Source: Oscillospiraceae bacterium (GTDB lineage: Bacteria > Bacillota > Clostridia > Oscillospirales > Oscillospiraceae). Taken from it: a DNA stretch of 64,000 nt. The notes under the pieces are model-generated. The model was not told where the DNA came from. It did not search any database and saw only the letters and a program-made list of their open reading frames with translations. The DNA lies in assembly GCA_015067615.1 (NCBI GenBank), contig SVMD01000005.1, forward strand, positions 62,001 to 126,000, read 5' to 3'. Every line of letters begins with the position of its first letter. Within the stretch, counting starts at the first letter, position 1. Position numbers and translations under genes: made by a program. Shown here in pieces: positions 55,291-63,071 of the stretch.

Positions 55291-55302
55291 AACGGACTCG
55301 AA
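55291..55302 (-). repeat. Inverted fragment of the tRNA-Asp T arm
   Basis: AACGGACTCGAA is the exact reverse complement of tRNA positions 55215-55226, extended by one further match. It opens the hairpin array that follows. Confidence 0.7.
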
Positions 55303-55311
55303 GATATAAAT

Positions 55312-55449
55312 GCAACACGCCGGTGGAGTGTTGCTTGTTCCCGGCTCGACGGGAACAACACCTTTATTTTGATTCCCTCTCGGGAATCAAAATGCTAACG
55401 ACTGGCGCCCGCAGGCGCAGTGCAAGCGAGCAACCGCCGAAGGCGGCTC
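55312..55449. repeat. Array of five consecutive hairpins
   Basis: Between the tRNA terminator and the next gene lie hairpins GCAACAC/GTGTTGC (55312-55334), TTGTTCCCG/CGGGAACAA (55335-55358), ATTTTGATTCCC/GGGAATCAAAAT (55366-55393), GCGCC/GGCGC (55405-55418) and CCGCC/GGCGG (55434-55446). There is no reading frame. Such tandem stems are unusual and are flanked by the two tRNA fragments. Confidence 0.7.
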
Positions 55450-55461
55450 TTAGCGAGTCGC

Positions 55462-55479
55462 AGTCCGTTCGGGGTCGCC
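55462..55479 (+). repeat. Direct copy of the tRNA-Asp 3' end
   Basis: AGTCCGTTCGGGGTCGCC is identical over 18 bases to tRNA positions 55219-55236. A partial 3' copy of a tRNA is the usual mark of an attachment site left by integration or by a tRNA-targeted recombination. Confidence 0.75.
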
Positions 55480-55518
55480 CGCCGCACCGAGTCCATTCTG
55501 GACCGCCCACGTTATACA

Positions 55519-55548
55519 AAAGGCCGCCATCTTGTGATGGCGGCCTTT
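55519..55548. terminator. Terminator of the mltG-U32 operon
   Basis: Stem AAAGGCCGCCAT (55519-55530) with ATGGCGGCCTTT (55537-55548), A/T ends on both strands. It follows the stop of the small membrane protein gene. Confidence 0.88.
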
Positions 55549-55552
55549 ACTG

Positions 55553-55744
55553 CTATTTACGTTTCCTTTGAATAAAGAACAGAATCCACGCAATGACCAC
55601 GGCAATGTCATTTGCCCAGAATTTCACATCAGAAGGGGACACCCAGTTGCCAATCCCGTCATCCAGAATCAGCTTAACCGCCGTAAAAATCAAAGATGCA
55701 ATGGTAATAATGATCAGATTCTTCAGTGTCAGCTTGTCCTTCAT
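55553..55744 (-). CDS. Small membrane protein of unknown function
   Basis: 63 residues. Ribosome site AAGGAGAA lies 6 bases before the start. Two hydrophobic helices (LIIITIASLIFTAVKLIL; IAVVIAWILFFIQ) with a short polar loop and a basic tail (RKRK). It is the third gene of the mltG-U32 operon, 12 bases after the U32 stop. No family is recognised; it might be a holin-like or accessory membrane peptide. Confidence 0.72.
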   Translation of the reverse strand: MKDKLTLKNLIIITIASLIFTAVKLILDDGIGNWVSPSDVKFWANDIAVVIAWILFFIQRKRK

Positions 55745-55756
55745 GGTGAGTTCTCC

Positions 55757-56974
55757 TTATTTGGCAGATAAGTCCACGGATCTACGAATCATGCTCATGG
55801 CGGGCACAGCTTTCGGCAGCTGCATGGTAAAGCGCATCTGGGGCGTTCTGGGTTCCTCCAGGGCGTTGCCCTCAGAGTCGTGAATGTTCTTGGCCACGAT
55901 GGGGAAGGGCCGCAGATCGGGGCCCACAACCTCCAGAGCATCGCCCGCACGGAACTTATTGTTAAGAGAACAGGTGGCCAGGCCGGATTCATCGCAGGCT
56001 TCCACCTTGGCAACGATCTGCCACTCCCGGATGTACCGGGAATTTTCCACATACTGTCCCGGTTCCCCATAGTAGAAACCGGTGGAGTAGATCCGGTGGG
56101 AAACATGCTCCACCTCGTCCCGCCAGACCGGGTCCACAGGACGGCCTGCATACAGGTCATCTACACAATGGCGGTAGGCACCGGTGACGATGGCGGCGTA
56201 GTAGGCGCTCTTGGCCCGGCCCTCGATCTTGATGCAGTCCACACCCACGTCCATCAGGTCCTTCAGGTGGTCGATCATGCACATATCCCGAGAATTTAAG
56301 ATGTAGGTGCCCTTTTCGTCCTCGTAGACCGGGAAGTATTCGCCGGGACGCTTTTCCTCCATCAGAGCATACTGGTAGCGGCAGGGCTGGGCGCAGGCAC
56401 CACGGTTGGAGTCCCGGCCGGTCATGTAGTTGCTCAGGAGGCACCGGCCGGAATAGCTGACGCACATGGCACCGTGGCCGAAGGTCTCGATCTCCAGCTC
56501 CGGGGAGGTCTTTTTACGGATATCCTCGATCTCCTTCAGGCTGCATTCTCTTGCCAGCACCACCCGCCTGGCTCCCAAGTCATACCAGGCCTGGGCGCAC
56601 TCGTAGTTGGCAATGGACTGCTGGGTGGAGATATGCCGCTCGCAGTTGGGGGCATACTTGCCTGCCAGGGTGAAGGCACCCAGATCGGCCAGGATCAGGG
56701 CATCCACACCGGCGTCGTTCAGCTGTTCCAGGTAGGCGGGCAGGTGAACCACCTCGTCGTTCCGGGGCATGGTGTTCACGGTGACATGGCATTTGACCCC
56801 ATGTTCATGGGCGTATTTCACCGCCAGGGGCAGCTCCTCCGGGGTGAAATTTCCCGCGAAGGAGCGCATGCCGAAGCTGGTGCCGGCCAGATATACCGCG
56901 TCCGCGCCATAGAGAACGGACATTTTCAGTCTCTCCATATCACCGGCGGGACTCAGAAGTTCCAGTTTTCTCAC
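55757..56974 (-). CDS. U32 family peptidase-like protein (TrhP-like)
   Basis: 405 residues from a GTG start at 56974 that overlaps the mltG stop (GTGA) and has GGAGGAG upstream. U32 hallmarks: LELLSPAGDMERLKMSVLYGADAVYL at the N terminus, HISTQQSIANYECAQAW, and the Cys motif CVSYSGRCLLSNYMTGRDSN followed by RGACAQPCRY. Now seen as radical-chemistry-like tRNA or rRNA hydroxylases rather than proteases; in Bacillus the mltG-yrrM-yrrN-yrrO neighbourhood encodes TrhP, which hydroxylates tRNA uridine 34. The synteny with mltG supports that role here. Confidence 0.9.
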   Translation of the reverse strand: MRKLELLSPAGDMERLKMSVLYGADAVYLAGTSFGMRSFAGNFTPEELPLAVKYAHEHGVKCHVTVNTMPRNDEVVHLPAYLEQLNDAGVDALILADLGAFTLAGKYAPNCERHISTQQSIANYECAQAWYDLGARRVVLARECSLKEIEDIRKKTSPELEIETFGHGAMCVSYSGRCLLSNYMTGRDSNRGACAQPCRYQYALMEEKRPGEYFPVYEDEKGTYILNSRDMCMIDHLKDLMDVGVDCIKIEGRAKSAYYAAIVTGAYRHCVDDLYAGRPVDPVWRDEVEHVSHRIYSTGFYYGEPGQYVENSRYIREWQIVAKVEACDESGLATCSLNNKFRAGDALEVVGPDLRPFPIVAKNIHDSEGNALEEPRTPQMRFTMQLPKAVPAMSMIRRSVDLSAK

Positions 56975-58605
56975 TGCTCTTCTCCTCCGCTGCTCTGCCG
57001 GAACTGTTCGACCCACTTTTCATGTTCCTCCAGGGTCTTGGAGAACTGGTGCATTTCGGTCTCGGGGTTCAGCACATAGTAGTAGTAGGGGGTATCCTCA
57101 AACTGCAGTGCGGCGTTGATGCTGTTGAGACCGGGGTTGGAGATGGGACCGGGGGTGAGGCCGGCATTCTTGTAGGTGTTGTAGGGGTGGTCAATGGAGG
57201 TATCGATGTTGTTGGCATCACCGGTGGCGTAGATGATGGCGGCGTCGATATTCAGGTAGCGTTCATAGATCTGGTCCTCGGTCAGTCGGTTGAAGATGAC
57301 GGAGGCGATCATGGGGCTTTCCTTGGAGGAGGCGGTCTCCTCTTCGATGAGGGATGCCACGGTCAGCAGATCCCGCAGATCCAGCTGATGCTCCGCGATA
57401 TGCTCCTCGCTGCAGCCCTTGGCCCGCATCATACCGCTGAGACGCTCGTTCAGGGCAGCCAGGGCGGTCATGGTCTCCTCCTGATCCACACGGGCATCGA
57501 AGCCGGTGAGCATCTTGCCCAGGGCCTCACGGGGGGTGGAATACTCATAGAAGTCATAGGTATCCGGGAACAGGTAGCCCTCCAGACAGTACTTATCGCC
57601 CCGCTCCAGACCTTCCAGGAACCAGAAATCGGAGAATTCGCCGTTGGCGGCGTATTCCTCCAGCTCCTTGACGGTGCAGATATTCTTCTGCTCCAGCAGC
57701 TCAAAAATCTGACGGCAGTTGAGACCCTCGGGGATCAGCAGGTCTTCCACAACGCTGCGGGTGGAGGACCGGGGGCCCATCTGGACCACCAGTGCGTGAT
57801 AGTCGTAAATGGTGTCCAGCTGGAAGGTGCCGGGGAGAATGTCACCCTCGTCCACAGCGATAGATGCATAGAGCTTGAACACCTGGGGATACCGGATGAG
57901 GCCGGCGGTATGAAGTTTCTCGGCAATGTCGTCAATGGTATCATTGGAGGTGATGGTCACGCTGACCTGCCGGGATTCCCGGCCAAAGGCCAGAACGTCC
58001 GCGGCGCAGACCCAGATCATGCGGCCCAGGGAAGTGCCGATGACCAGGATGATGGCCAGCCACACCACGGTGGCAGCCAGGTGGGGCAGACCGAGCAGAC
58101 CGTAACCTCCCTTGCGCTTGGGACGGCCCTTCCGGGGTGTCCGGGAGCGCATACCCATGTGAGGTTCCTGCTCCTGCGCTGAGGCGGGGGCAGAGGCAGC
58201 ATCGCTGCCTTCGGTGGGCATGCTTTTGTGGCTTTCCTCCTGATCATCCAGGGCGGCAAGAATCTCCGAAACGGGAAGTTCGGCGGTATCCGGGGAAATA
58301 TCTGCCGCATCAGAGATGGATTCTTCCGGATAAGGTGCTGAAGCAGACTCATCCAAAGCGTCGGGAATAAGATCCGGGGTAAAAAGCGCGGGCTCCGCAG
58401 CTGTTTCGATGGGTTCAGGCTGAAGCATGACGGGGTCCTCTGCTTCCATGGGAGGCTCTGCGGTTTCGATGTTGTTTTCCAGAGGCAGCTCCTCGTCAAA
58501 ATCCAGGGTCAGCTCCGGCATGGCCTCAATGGGTTCCTCGGCCAGAGGCGGTTCCTCCATGAGAAGATCCTCAGGGGAGGGCATTGTGTTCTTTTTTTCG
58601 TCCAT
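56971..58605 (-). CDS. mltG: Endolytic murein transglycosylase MltG
   Basis: 544 residues, longer than the usual 340-380. Residues 1-150 are an acidic, Pro/Glu-rich cytoplasmic tail; a basic patch (RSRTPRKGRPKRKGG) and one membrane helix (about residues 170-195) follow; then the YceG domain with LLIPEGLNCRQIFELLEQ, LEGYLFPDTYDF, catalytic Glu in LLTVASLIEEETASSKE and YNTYKNAGLTPGPISNPG. It cuts nascent glycan strands at the membrane. Ribosome site AGGAGG. First of three genes with U32 and a small membrane protein. Confidence 0.95.
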   Translation of the reverse strand: MDEKKNTMPSPEDLLMEEPPLAEEPIEAMPELTLDFDEELPLENNIETAEPPMEAEDPVMLQPEPIETAAEPALFTPDLIPDALDESASAPYPEESISDAADISPDTAELPVSEILAALDDQEESHKSMPTEGSDAASAPASAQEQEPHMGMRSRTPRKGRPKRKGGYGLLGLPHLAATVVWLAIILVIGTSLGRMIWVCAADVLAFGRESRQVSVTITSNDTIDDIAEKLHTAGLIRYPQVFKLYASIAVDEGDILPGTFQLDTIYDYHALVVQMGPRSSTRSVVEDLLIPEGLNCRQIFELLEQKNICTVKELEEYAANGEFSDFWFLEGLERGDKYCLEGYLFPDTYDFYEYSTPREALGKMLTGFDARVDQEETMTALAALNERLSGMMRAKGCSEEHIAEHQLDLRDLLTVASLIEEETASSKESPMIASVIFNRLTEDQIYERYLNIDAAIIYATGDANNIDTSIDHPYNTYKNAGLTPGPISNPGLNSINAALQFEDTPYYYYVLNPETEMHQFSKTLEEHEKWVEQFRQSSGGEEQ

Positions 58606-58619
58606 AGTGTATCCTCCTG

Positions 58620-59159
58620 TCAGCGAATGACAATCTGGGAAGCGATGCGCATTGCCTCCGCTTCGCCCTTCAGGGCTTCAATGAGTTTCAGACCGAAGGG
58701 AACGGCGCAGCCGGCGGAGGCGCCGGTGATCACGCGGCCATCCCGGACGGCGCTTTCTTCGTAAATTTTGGCGCTTCCCATGCCGCCGGTACAGCTGGGA
58801 TAGCAGGTGGCATTCTTTCCTTCGGTAATGCCCAGATCGGCCAGAACTGTGGGACCGGCACAGATGGCGGCCACATAAGCGCCGGAATTCCAGGTATAAC
58901 GGATCAGGTCCAGGGCAACTTTGCAGCCCCGGATGGAGGCAACGCCGCCTAAGCCGCCGGGCAGAATGACCATTTCCAGATCCTGCAGGGAAATTTCCCC
59001 GATTTCCAGGTCTGCGGTAATGGGAATACCATGGCTGCCGGTGATGACTTTGCCGTTCAGGCCAACGGTTTTTACTTCCACACCTGCCCGGCGGAGCAGG
59101 TCCAGGGGAGCGACAGCTTCGGTTTCTTCAAAGCCGGTGCCTAAAAACATGTAAACCAT
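58620..59159 (-). CDS. DJ-1/PfpI family protein
   Basis: 179 residues. The nucleophile elbow AAICAGP carries the conserved Cys (about residue 100), the acidic partner is in FEETEAVAPLDLLRRAG, and a His/Asn-type third residue is in ITGASAGCAVPFG. Members are deglycase-, chaperone- or hydrolase-like; the DJ-1/YajL group is the closest. Cytosolic. It lies 14 bases upstream of mltG and 3 bases downstream of the thymidylate-kinase-like gene. Confidence 0.92.
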   Translation of the reverse strand: MVYMFLGTGFEETEAVAPLDLLRRAGVEVKTVGLNGKVITGSHGIPITADLEIGEISLQDLEMVILPGGLGGVASIRGCKVALDLIRYTWNSGAYVAAICAGPTVLADLGITEGKNATCYPSCTGGMGSAKIYEESAVRDGRVITGASAGCAVPFGLKLIEALKGEAEAMRIASQIVIR

Positions 59160-59162
59160 ACG

Positions 59163-59831
59163 TTATTCCTCCAGGCAGGCTGCAACCAGCCGGCAGATTT
59201 CTTCGTGGATATCCTCAATGGTGCGCATGGCCCCATCCCGGACACAGTCGATGACCGTCCAGCCGTAAAAGGCGGCGGCTTCCCGGCCGGTGCGGCGGCA
59301 GGTGGCCAGATACTGCATATCCTGCTCATGGATATCTGCGGAGGTATGGGTGTCCGCTTCACGCTTGCGCAGCATTTTTTCGGTGTAGTCCGTGGGCACG
59401 TCCAGGTAGATCACCAGGTCGGGACAGGGGAGCCCCAGACGGTCGTATTCAAATTCATACAGCCACTTTAAGAAGTCGCCCCGGGTCTCCTCCGGCTCCT
59501 TGGAAGCCTGATGGACGGCGTTGGAGGTGGTGTAGCGGCCGGAGACCACCAGACCGCCATCTTTATACCACGCTCCCCAGACCTTCTTGTAGGAGGCGTA
59601 GCGGTCCACCGCATAGAAAGCGGAGGCGGCGTAGGCGTTGACGTCGGAGGGCTTGGAGCCGAATTCACCGCCTAAGTACATTTTGATCAGCGCGGAACTG
59701 GGCTCGGAGTACTGGGGAAATTCCAGCTGCATGAATTCCCGACCCATATCCTGCAGATGCCGGGTCAGCAGGGAAAATTGGGTGGACTTTCCGGAGCCGT
59801 CGGTGCCTTCAATTACAATCAGTTTACCCAT
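59163..59831 (-). CDS. Thymidylate kinase-like nucleoside monophosphate kinase
   Basis: 222 residues. P-loop GTDGSGKST (residues 9-17), the DR(Y) motif in AVDRYASYKKVW, GRYTTSNAVHQASK and the LID-like KREADTHTSADIHE. It fits the Tmk family, converting dTMP to dTDP, but with several differences from the standard enzyme and a location away from the holB/tmk cluster; it may be a second, specialised kinase. Ribosome site AGAGGAG. Probably the first gene of a transcript running into the DJ-1 and mltG genes. Confidence 0.85.
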   Translation of the reverse strand: MGKLIVIEGTDGSGKSTQFSLLTRHLQDMGREFMQLEFPQYSEPSSALIKMYLGGEFGSKPSDVNAYAASAFYAVDRYASYKKVWGAWYKDGGLVVSGRYTTSNAVHQASKEPEETRGDFLKWLYEFEYDRLGLPCPDLVIYLDVPTDYTEKMLRKREADTHTSADIHEQDMQYLATCRRTGREAAAFYGWTVIDCVRDGAMRTIEDIHEEICRLVAACLEE

Positions 59832-59972
59832 AAATCAGTATCTCCTCTCTTTTGCAGAGAAAAAGGTTATAAATATGCATAATATGATATCTTAGAATAC
59901 CATATTTCCCGCCGTTTGTCCACCGCTGAGGGCTTGAGATTTCTTTAAATTTCTGAGAACAGTATTGTGCCG

Positions 59973-60140
59973 TATATTTTCGTTTAGCTTACTAACTACA
60001 CACTAACGTAGGGCGGGGGCTTGCCCCCGCCGGCGGTACATCGCTACGAATTCACCTGACTTTGGGCGAATTCACTGGTGTCTGTTGTCGGCGGGGGCAA
60101 GCCCCCGCCCTACCGTAAATAGGAACGTAAACGATAATTT
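59973..60140. repeat. Intergenic inverted-end repeat, class B core
   Basis: Left end TATATTTTCGTTTAG (59973, degenerate), right end TAAACGATAATTT (60128-60140). The core is nearly the same as at 52533, including CACTAACGTAGGGCGG and GGCGGGGGCAAGCCCCCGCC. The degenerate left end suggests an older or inactivated copy. The 141 bases between the kinase start and the repeat hold only an AT-rich leader. Confidence 0.82.
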
Positions 60141-60149
60141 TCTTCCCTG

Positions 60150-60178
60150 TTGCAAATATGGAAAAAATCTGCTAAAAT
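60150..60178 (+). promoter_or_regulatory. Promoter of the DEAD helicase operon
   Basis: TTGCAA (60150-60155), 17-bp spacer, TAAAAT (60173-60178). Confidence 0.7.
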
Positions 60179-60215
60179 GTATCCAACTATGACTATTTAA
60201 CAAAGGAAGAACCAT

Positions 60216-61397
60216 ATGGAAGTAACATTTGAAAGTCTGGGCCTGTCCGACGCCATGCTGAAGGCCCTGGAGAAGAAGGGCTACGGCTGGCCCACCACCA
60301 TCCAGGCGGAGGCTATCCCCCATTTTATGCAGTGGAAGGACGTCATCGCCAAGGCCCCCACCGGCACCGGCAAGACCTTCGCCTTCGGCATTCCCATGAT
60401 CGAGCATATTGATCCGGAAAACGAGGCGGTCCAGGGCCTGATCCTGGCACCCACCCGGGAGCTGGCCATCCAGATCGGCGACGAGCTGCGGGGCCTGCTG
60501 ACCTACTATAACGGCATCCGTGTGGCCGTTCTCTACGGAGGCGCCGGCATCGGCGGCCAGATCAAGGCTCTGGAGAAGAAGCCCCAGATCGTAGTGGCAA
60601 CCCCCGGCCGTCTGATGGACCACTATAACCGCAAGACCATCCGCTTCGATAAGATCCAGACCGTGGTGCTGGACGAGGCGGACCGGATGCTGGATATGGG
60701 CTTTTTCAAGGATGTGACCCGGATCCTGGACAAGGTGAAGAACCGGAAGAACCTGGGTCTGTTCTCCGCCACCATCTCCCAGGAGGTTATGACGGTCCAG
60801 TGGATGTACCAGCGGGACGAGGTGGAGATCACTGTGGAGCCCAAGCAGGAGGACCGCCCGGACATCGACCAGTACTGCCTCACCTGCACCCCTCTGGAAA
60901 AGGCGGAAAAGACCCTGCGGCTCATCAAGTCCCAGGGCTATGAGCGGGTGATGATCTTCTGCAACACCAAGCATATGTGCCAGCGGCTTACCGACGATTT
61001 CAAGCGGGCGGGGCTGGACTGCGACTGCATCCACGGCGACATCCGCCAGAGCCAGCGGGAAAAGACCATGCAGAAGTATCGGGACGGCAAGCTGGCAATT
61101 CTGATTGCCACGGATGTGGCCTCCCGGGGCATCGACGTGGACGATGTGGACTGCGTCATCAACTTTGATATCCCCGACGAGAATGAATACTATGTCCACC
61201 GGATCGGCCGTACCGGCCGGGCCAAGCGCAAGGGAATTGCCTGGAGCATCATCAGCAATTTCCCGGAGAAGGCCAAGCTGGACGAGATCTGCAAATTCTG
61301 CAATTTCTCCGTAAAGACTATGGTTCTGGGCGACGACGGCCAGCTCACTGAGGAAATCGTGAAGGAAGCGCCCAAGCCCAAGAGGAGATTCAGATGA
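60216..61397 (+). CDS. DEAD-box RNA helicase
   Basis: 393 residues. Motifs in order: Q motif region FESLGLSDAMLKALEKKGYGWPTTIQ, motif I APTGTGKT, APTRELA, TPGRLMD, DEAD (VVLDEADRMLDMGF), SAT (FSATIS), DVASRGIDVDDV and HRIGRTGR. It unwinds RNA, in ribosome assembly or mRNA turnover, and lacks a long C-terminal RNA-binding tail (it ends shortly after PKRRFR). Ribosome site AAAGGAAG. Overlaps the DprA-like gene by 4 bases. Confidence 0.94.
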   Translation: MEVTFESLGLSDAMLKALEKKGYGWPTTIQAEAIPHFMQWKDVIAKAPTGTGKTFAFGIPMIEHIDPENEAVQGLILAPTRELAIQIGDELRGLLTYYNGIRVAVLYGGAGIGGQIKALEKKPQIVVATPGRLMDHYNRKTIRFDKIQTVVLDEADRMLDMGFFKDVTRILDKVKNRKNLGLFSATISQEVMTVQWMYQRDEVEITVEPKQEDRPDIDQYCLTCTPLEKAEKTLRLIKSQGYERVMIFCNTKHMCQRLTDDFKRAGLDCDCIHGDIRQSQREKTMQKYRDGKLAILIATDVASRGIDVDDVDCVINFDIPDENEYYVHRIGRTGRAKRKGIAWSIISNFPEKAKLDEICKFCNFSVKTMVLGDDGQLTEEIVKEAPKPKRRFR

Positions 61398-62287
61398 TCC
61401 CCAAGGAGGCCGGATTTCTCCTGCTGACCTGCCGGATGGGGAATCCTGACCGGAAGGTGCTGACCACCGCCCAGCTGAGAACCCTGTCCCAGCGGATGAA
61501 GGATTTTCCGATGGATGATCCTGACCGGGATCTGCTCCCGGAGGATCTGACCAGACTGGGCTTTGGGCGGGAGATGGCCCGGCGGATCGTGGCATTGCTG
61601 GAAGAGGAAGACCTGCTTCTGCACTACCTGCGCAGGGCCCAAAAGGCAGGCTGTATCCCCATTGCCAGAATCAGCGGGCAATACCCGGAAAAACTGCGGA
61701 AAAGACTGGCAGATGAGGCACCCGGATGCCTCTGGGCAAAGGGTGACATGGAAATTCTGAACAGCCGGAAAATCGCTCTGGTGGGCAGCCGGGATTTGAA
61801 CCCTAAAAATAAGGAATTCGCCCGGGAGGCAGGGCGTCAGGCGGCCCTGCAGGGATATACCCTGGTCTCCGGCAATGCCCGGGGTGCCGACAAAACCGCC
61901 CAGGAGGCCGCCCTGGCGGCAGGCGGAAAGGTCATCAGCATTGTGGCCGATTCTCTGGAAAAGCATGATTTCCGGGAAAAGGTGCTGTACCTCAGCGAGG
62001 ATGCCTTCGAGGAGGAATTCTCCGCCCAGCGGGCCCTGAGCCGCAACCGCTGCATTCACGCCCTGGGTGAGAAGGTGCTCATTGCCCAAAGTAGCTTCCA
62101 GCACGGCGGCACCTGGGATGGAACGGTGAAAAACCTGCGCTTCGGGTGGAGTCCGGTGTTTTGCTTCCAGGACGGCAGTCCCGCCGCCAAACTGCTGGAA
62201 GAAATGGGCGCAAGCCCTGTGGGACCGGCTGCGCTGACCGATTTGGAAGCCCTCCGGGGTACGGAAGACAATTTTTTAGACCGGTAG
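61394..62287 (+). CDS. DprA/Smf-like DNA-processing protein
   Basis: 297 residues. The Rossmann-like core is ALVGSRDLNPKNKEFAREAG, LVSGNARGADKTAQEAALAAGG and the RALSRNRCIHALGEKVLIAQSS segment, matching the DprA/Smf fold; an N-terminal SAM-like helical region of about 100 residues precedes it. DprA loads RecA on incoming single-stranded DNA. The usual GxG motifs are altered (SGNARGAD instead of SGGARGID), so this may be a DprA-like paralogue of another role. Translationally coupled to the helicase. Confidence 0.83.
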   Translation: MIPKEAGFLLLTCRMGNPDRKVLTTAQLRTLSQRMKDFPMDDPDRDLLPEDLTRLGFGREMARRIVALLEEEDLLLHYLRRAQKAGCIPIARISGQYPEKLRKRLADEAPGCLWAKGDMEILNSRKIALVGSRDLNPKNKEFAREAGRQAALQGYTLVSGNARGADKTAQEAALAAGGKVISIVADSLEKHDFREKVLYLSEDAFEEEFSAQRALSRNRCIHALGEKVLIAQSSFQHGGTWDGTVKNLRFGWSPVFCFQDGSPAAKLLEEMGASPVGPAALTDLEALRGTEDNFLDR

Positions 62288-62308
62288 TCTACAGACTGCC
62301 GGTCTTTT
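62278..62308 (+). terminator. Terminator after the DprA-like gene
   Basis: Stem AGACCGGTAGTCT (62278-62290) with AGACTGCCGGTCT (62293-62305), then TTTTG. It includes the stop codon. Confidence 0.85.
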
Positions 62309-62319
62309 GCGTGGGTGGA

Positions 62320-62490
62320 TAGATGATCGCTTAGCAGCGTAAGCCGACTTGCCTCTCCCTTTGGGAGAGGTGGCAGCCGAAGGCTGACGGAGAGGGTTTA
62401 CAAAGTCTTTTGTTGCCCTCTCAGTCACCGCCAAAGGCGTTGACAGCTCCCCCAGAGGGGGAGCCAAGTTATTAATATAGCACTAATTTT
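62320..62490. repeat. Intergenic inverted-end repeat, class A core, degenerate
   Basis: Left end TAGATGATCGCTTAG (62320-62334, several mismatches), right end poorly preserved (around 62478-62490). The core is class A: CTCTCCCTTTGGGAGAGG, CAGCCGAAGGCTG and CCCCCAGAGGGGG. Right boundary approximate. Confidence 0.65.
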
Positions 62491-62500
62491 CCGAACAAAC

Positions 62501-62532
62501 GGAAAACCCCGGCAGAAAATTCTGCCGGGGTT
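62501..62532 (-). terminator. Terminator of the flavodoxin gene
   Basis: Stem AACCCCGGCAGAA (62505-62517) with TTCTGCCGGGGTT (62520-62532), followed on the minus strand by TTTTCC. Confidence 0.85.
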
Positions 62533-62536
62533 GTGC

Positions 62537-63052
62537 TTACACGTTTTCCTTTGCCCAGGAAGCGATGATTTCCTCGCTGTCCTTGACCTGATGACCTCTG
62601 ACGGACAGACCTTCCGCAACCACCGCACCGGGGCAGGCTGCGGCGATGTCCCTGGGGGCATTAGCCAGGCCGGAGCCCTCATTGGTGCAGAGGGGGATGA
62701 CCTTCTTGTCTGCCCAGTCGTAGTGCTCCAGGAAGGTGAACACGCACATGGGGGCGGTGCCACACCAGCAGGGGAAGCAGACAAAGATATTGTCATAGCC
62801 GGCGATGGAATCCACATAGCCTTTGATCTCAGGCCGGGCCTTTGCCTTGGCCTCCTGAACGGCCTCCATGCAGCACTCCCGGTAATTGGCTGCGTAGGGC
62901 TTCACGGTATCGATCTCAAAAATGTCAGCTCCCACAGCCCTTGCGATGAACTCGGCAGCATAGGCGGTGTGGCCCTTCTCCAGCACCTGGATACCGCCGG
63001 GCATGTGGTTTTCACCCTTGCGGGAGTAGTAAACGACCAGATTCTTTGCCAT
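62537..63052 (-). CDS. Flavodoxin family protein
   Basis: 171 residues from the ATG at 63052, 9 bases after AGGAGG; the upstream open frame is a shadow. The FMN phosphate loop is VVYYSRKGEN (residues 6-15), and the isoalloxazine loops FVCFPCWCGTAPMC and CTNEGSGLANAP follow. It is a long-chain-type flavodoxin-like protein, probably an electron carrier or an NAD(P)H-dependent reductase. It has several Cys in the second flavin loop (CFPCWCG), more than usual. Monocistronic; divergent from nothing, with an XRE-GyrI regulator gene just upstream on the same strand. Confidence 0.9.
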   Translation of the reverse strand: MAKNLVVYYSRKGENHMPGGIQVLEKGHTAYAAEFIARAVGADIFEIDTVKPYAANYRECCMEAVQEAKAKARPEIKGYVDSIAGYDNIFVCFPCWCGTAPMCVFTFLEHYDWADKKVIPLCTNEGSGLANAPRDIAAACPGAVVAEGLSVRGHQVKDSEEIIASWAKENV

Positions 63053-63071
63053 AAGTATGTTCCTCCTAAGG

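Noticed and set aside
55279-55555. A second tRNA or a truncated tRNA gene after tRNA-Asp
   Set aside because: Only the T-arm/acceptor 3' end is duplicated; no D arm or anticodon stem is present.
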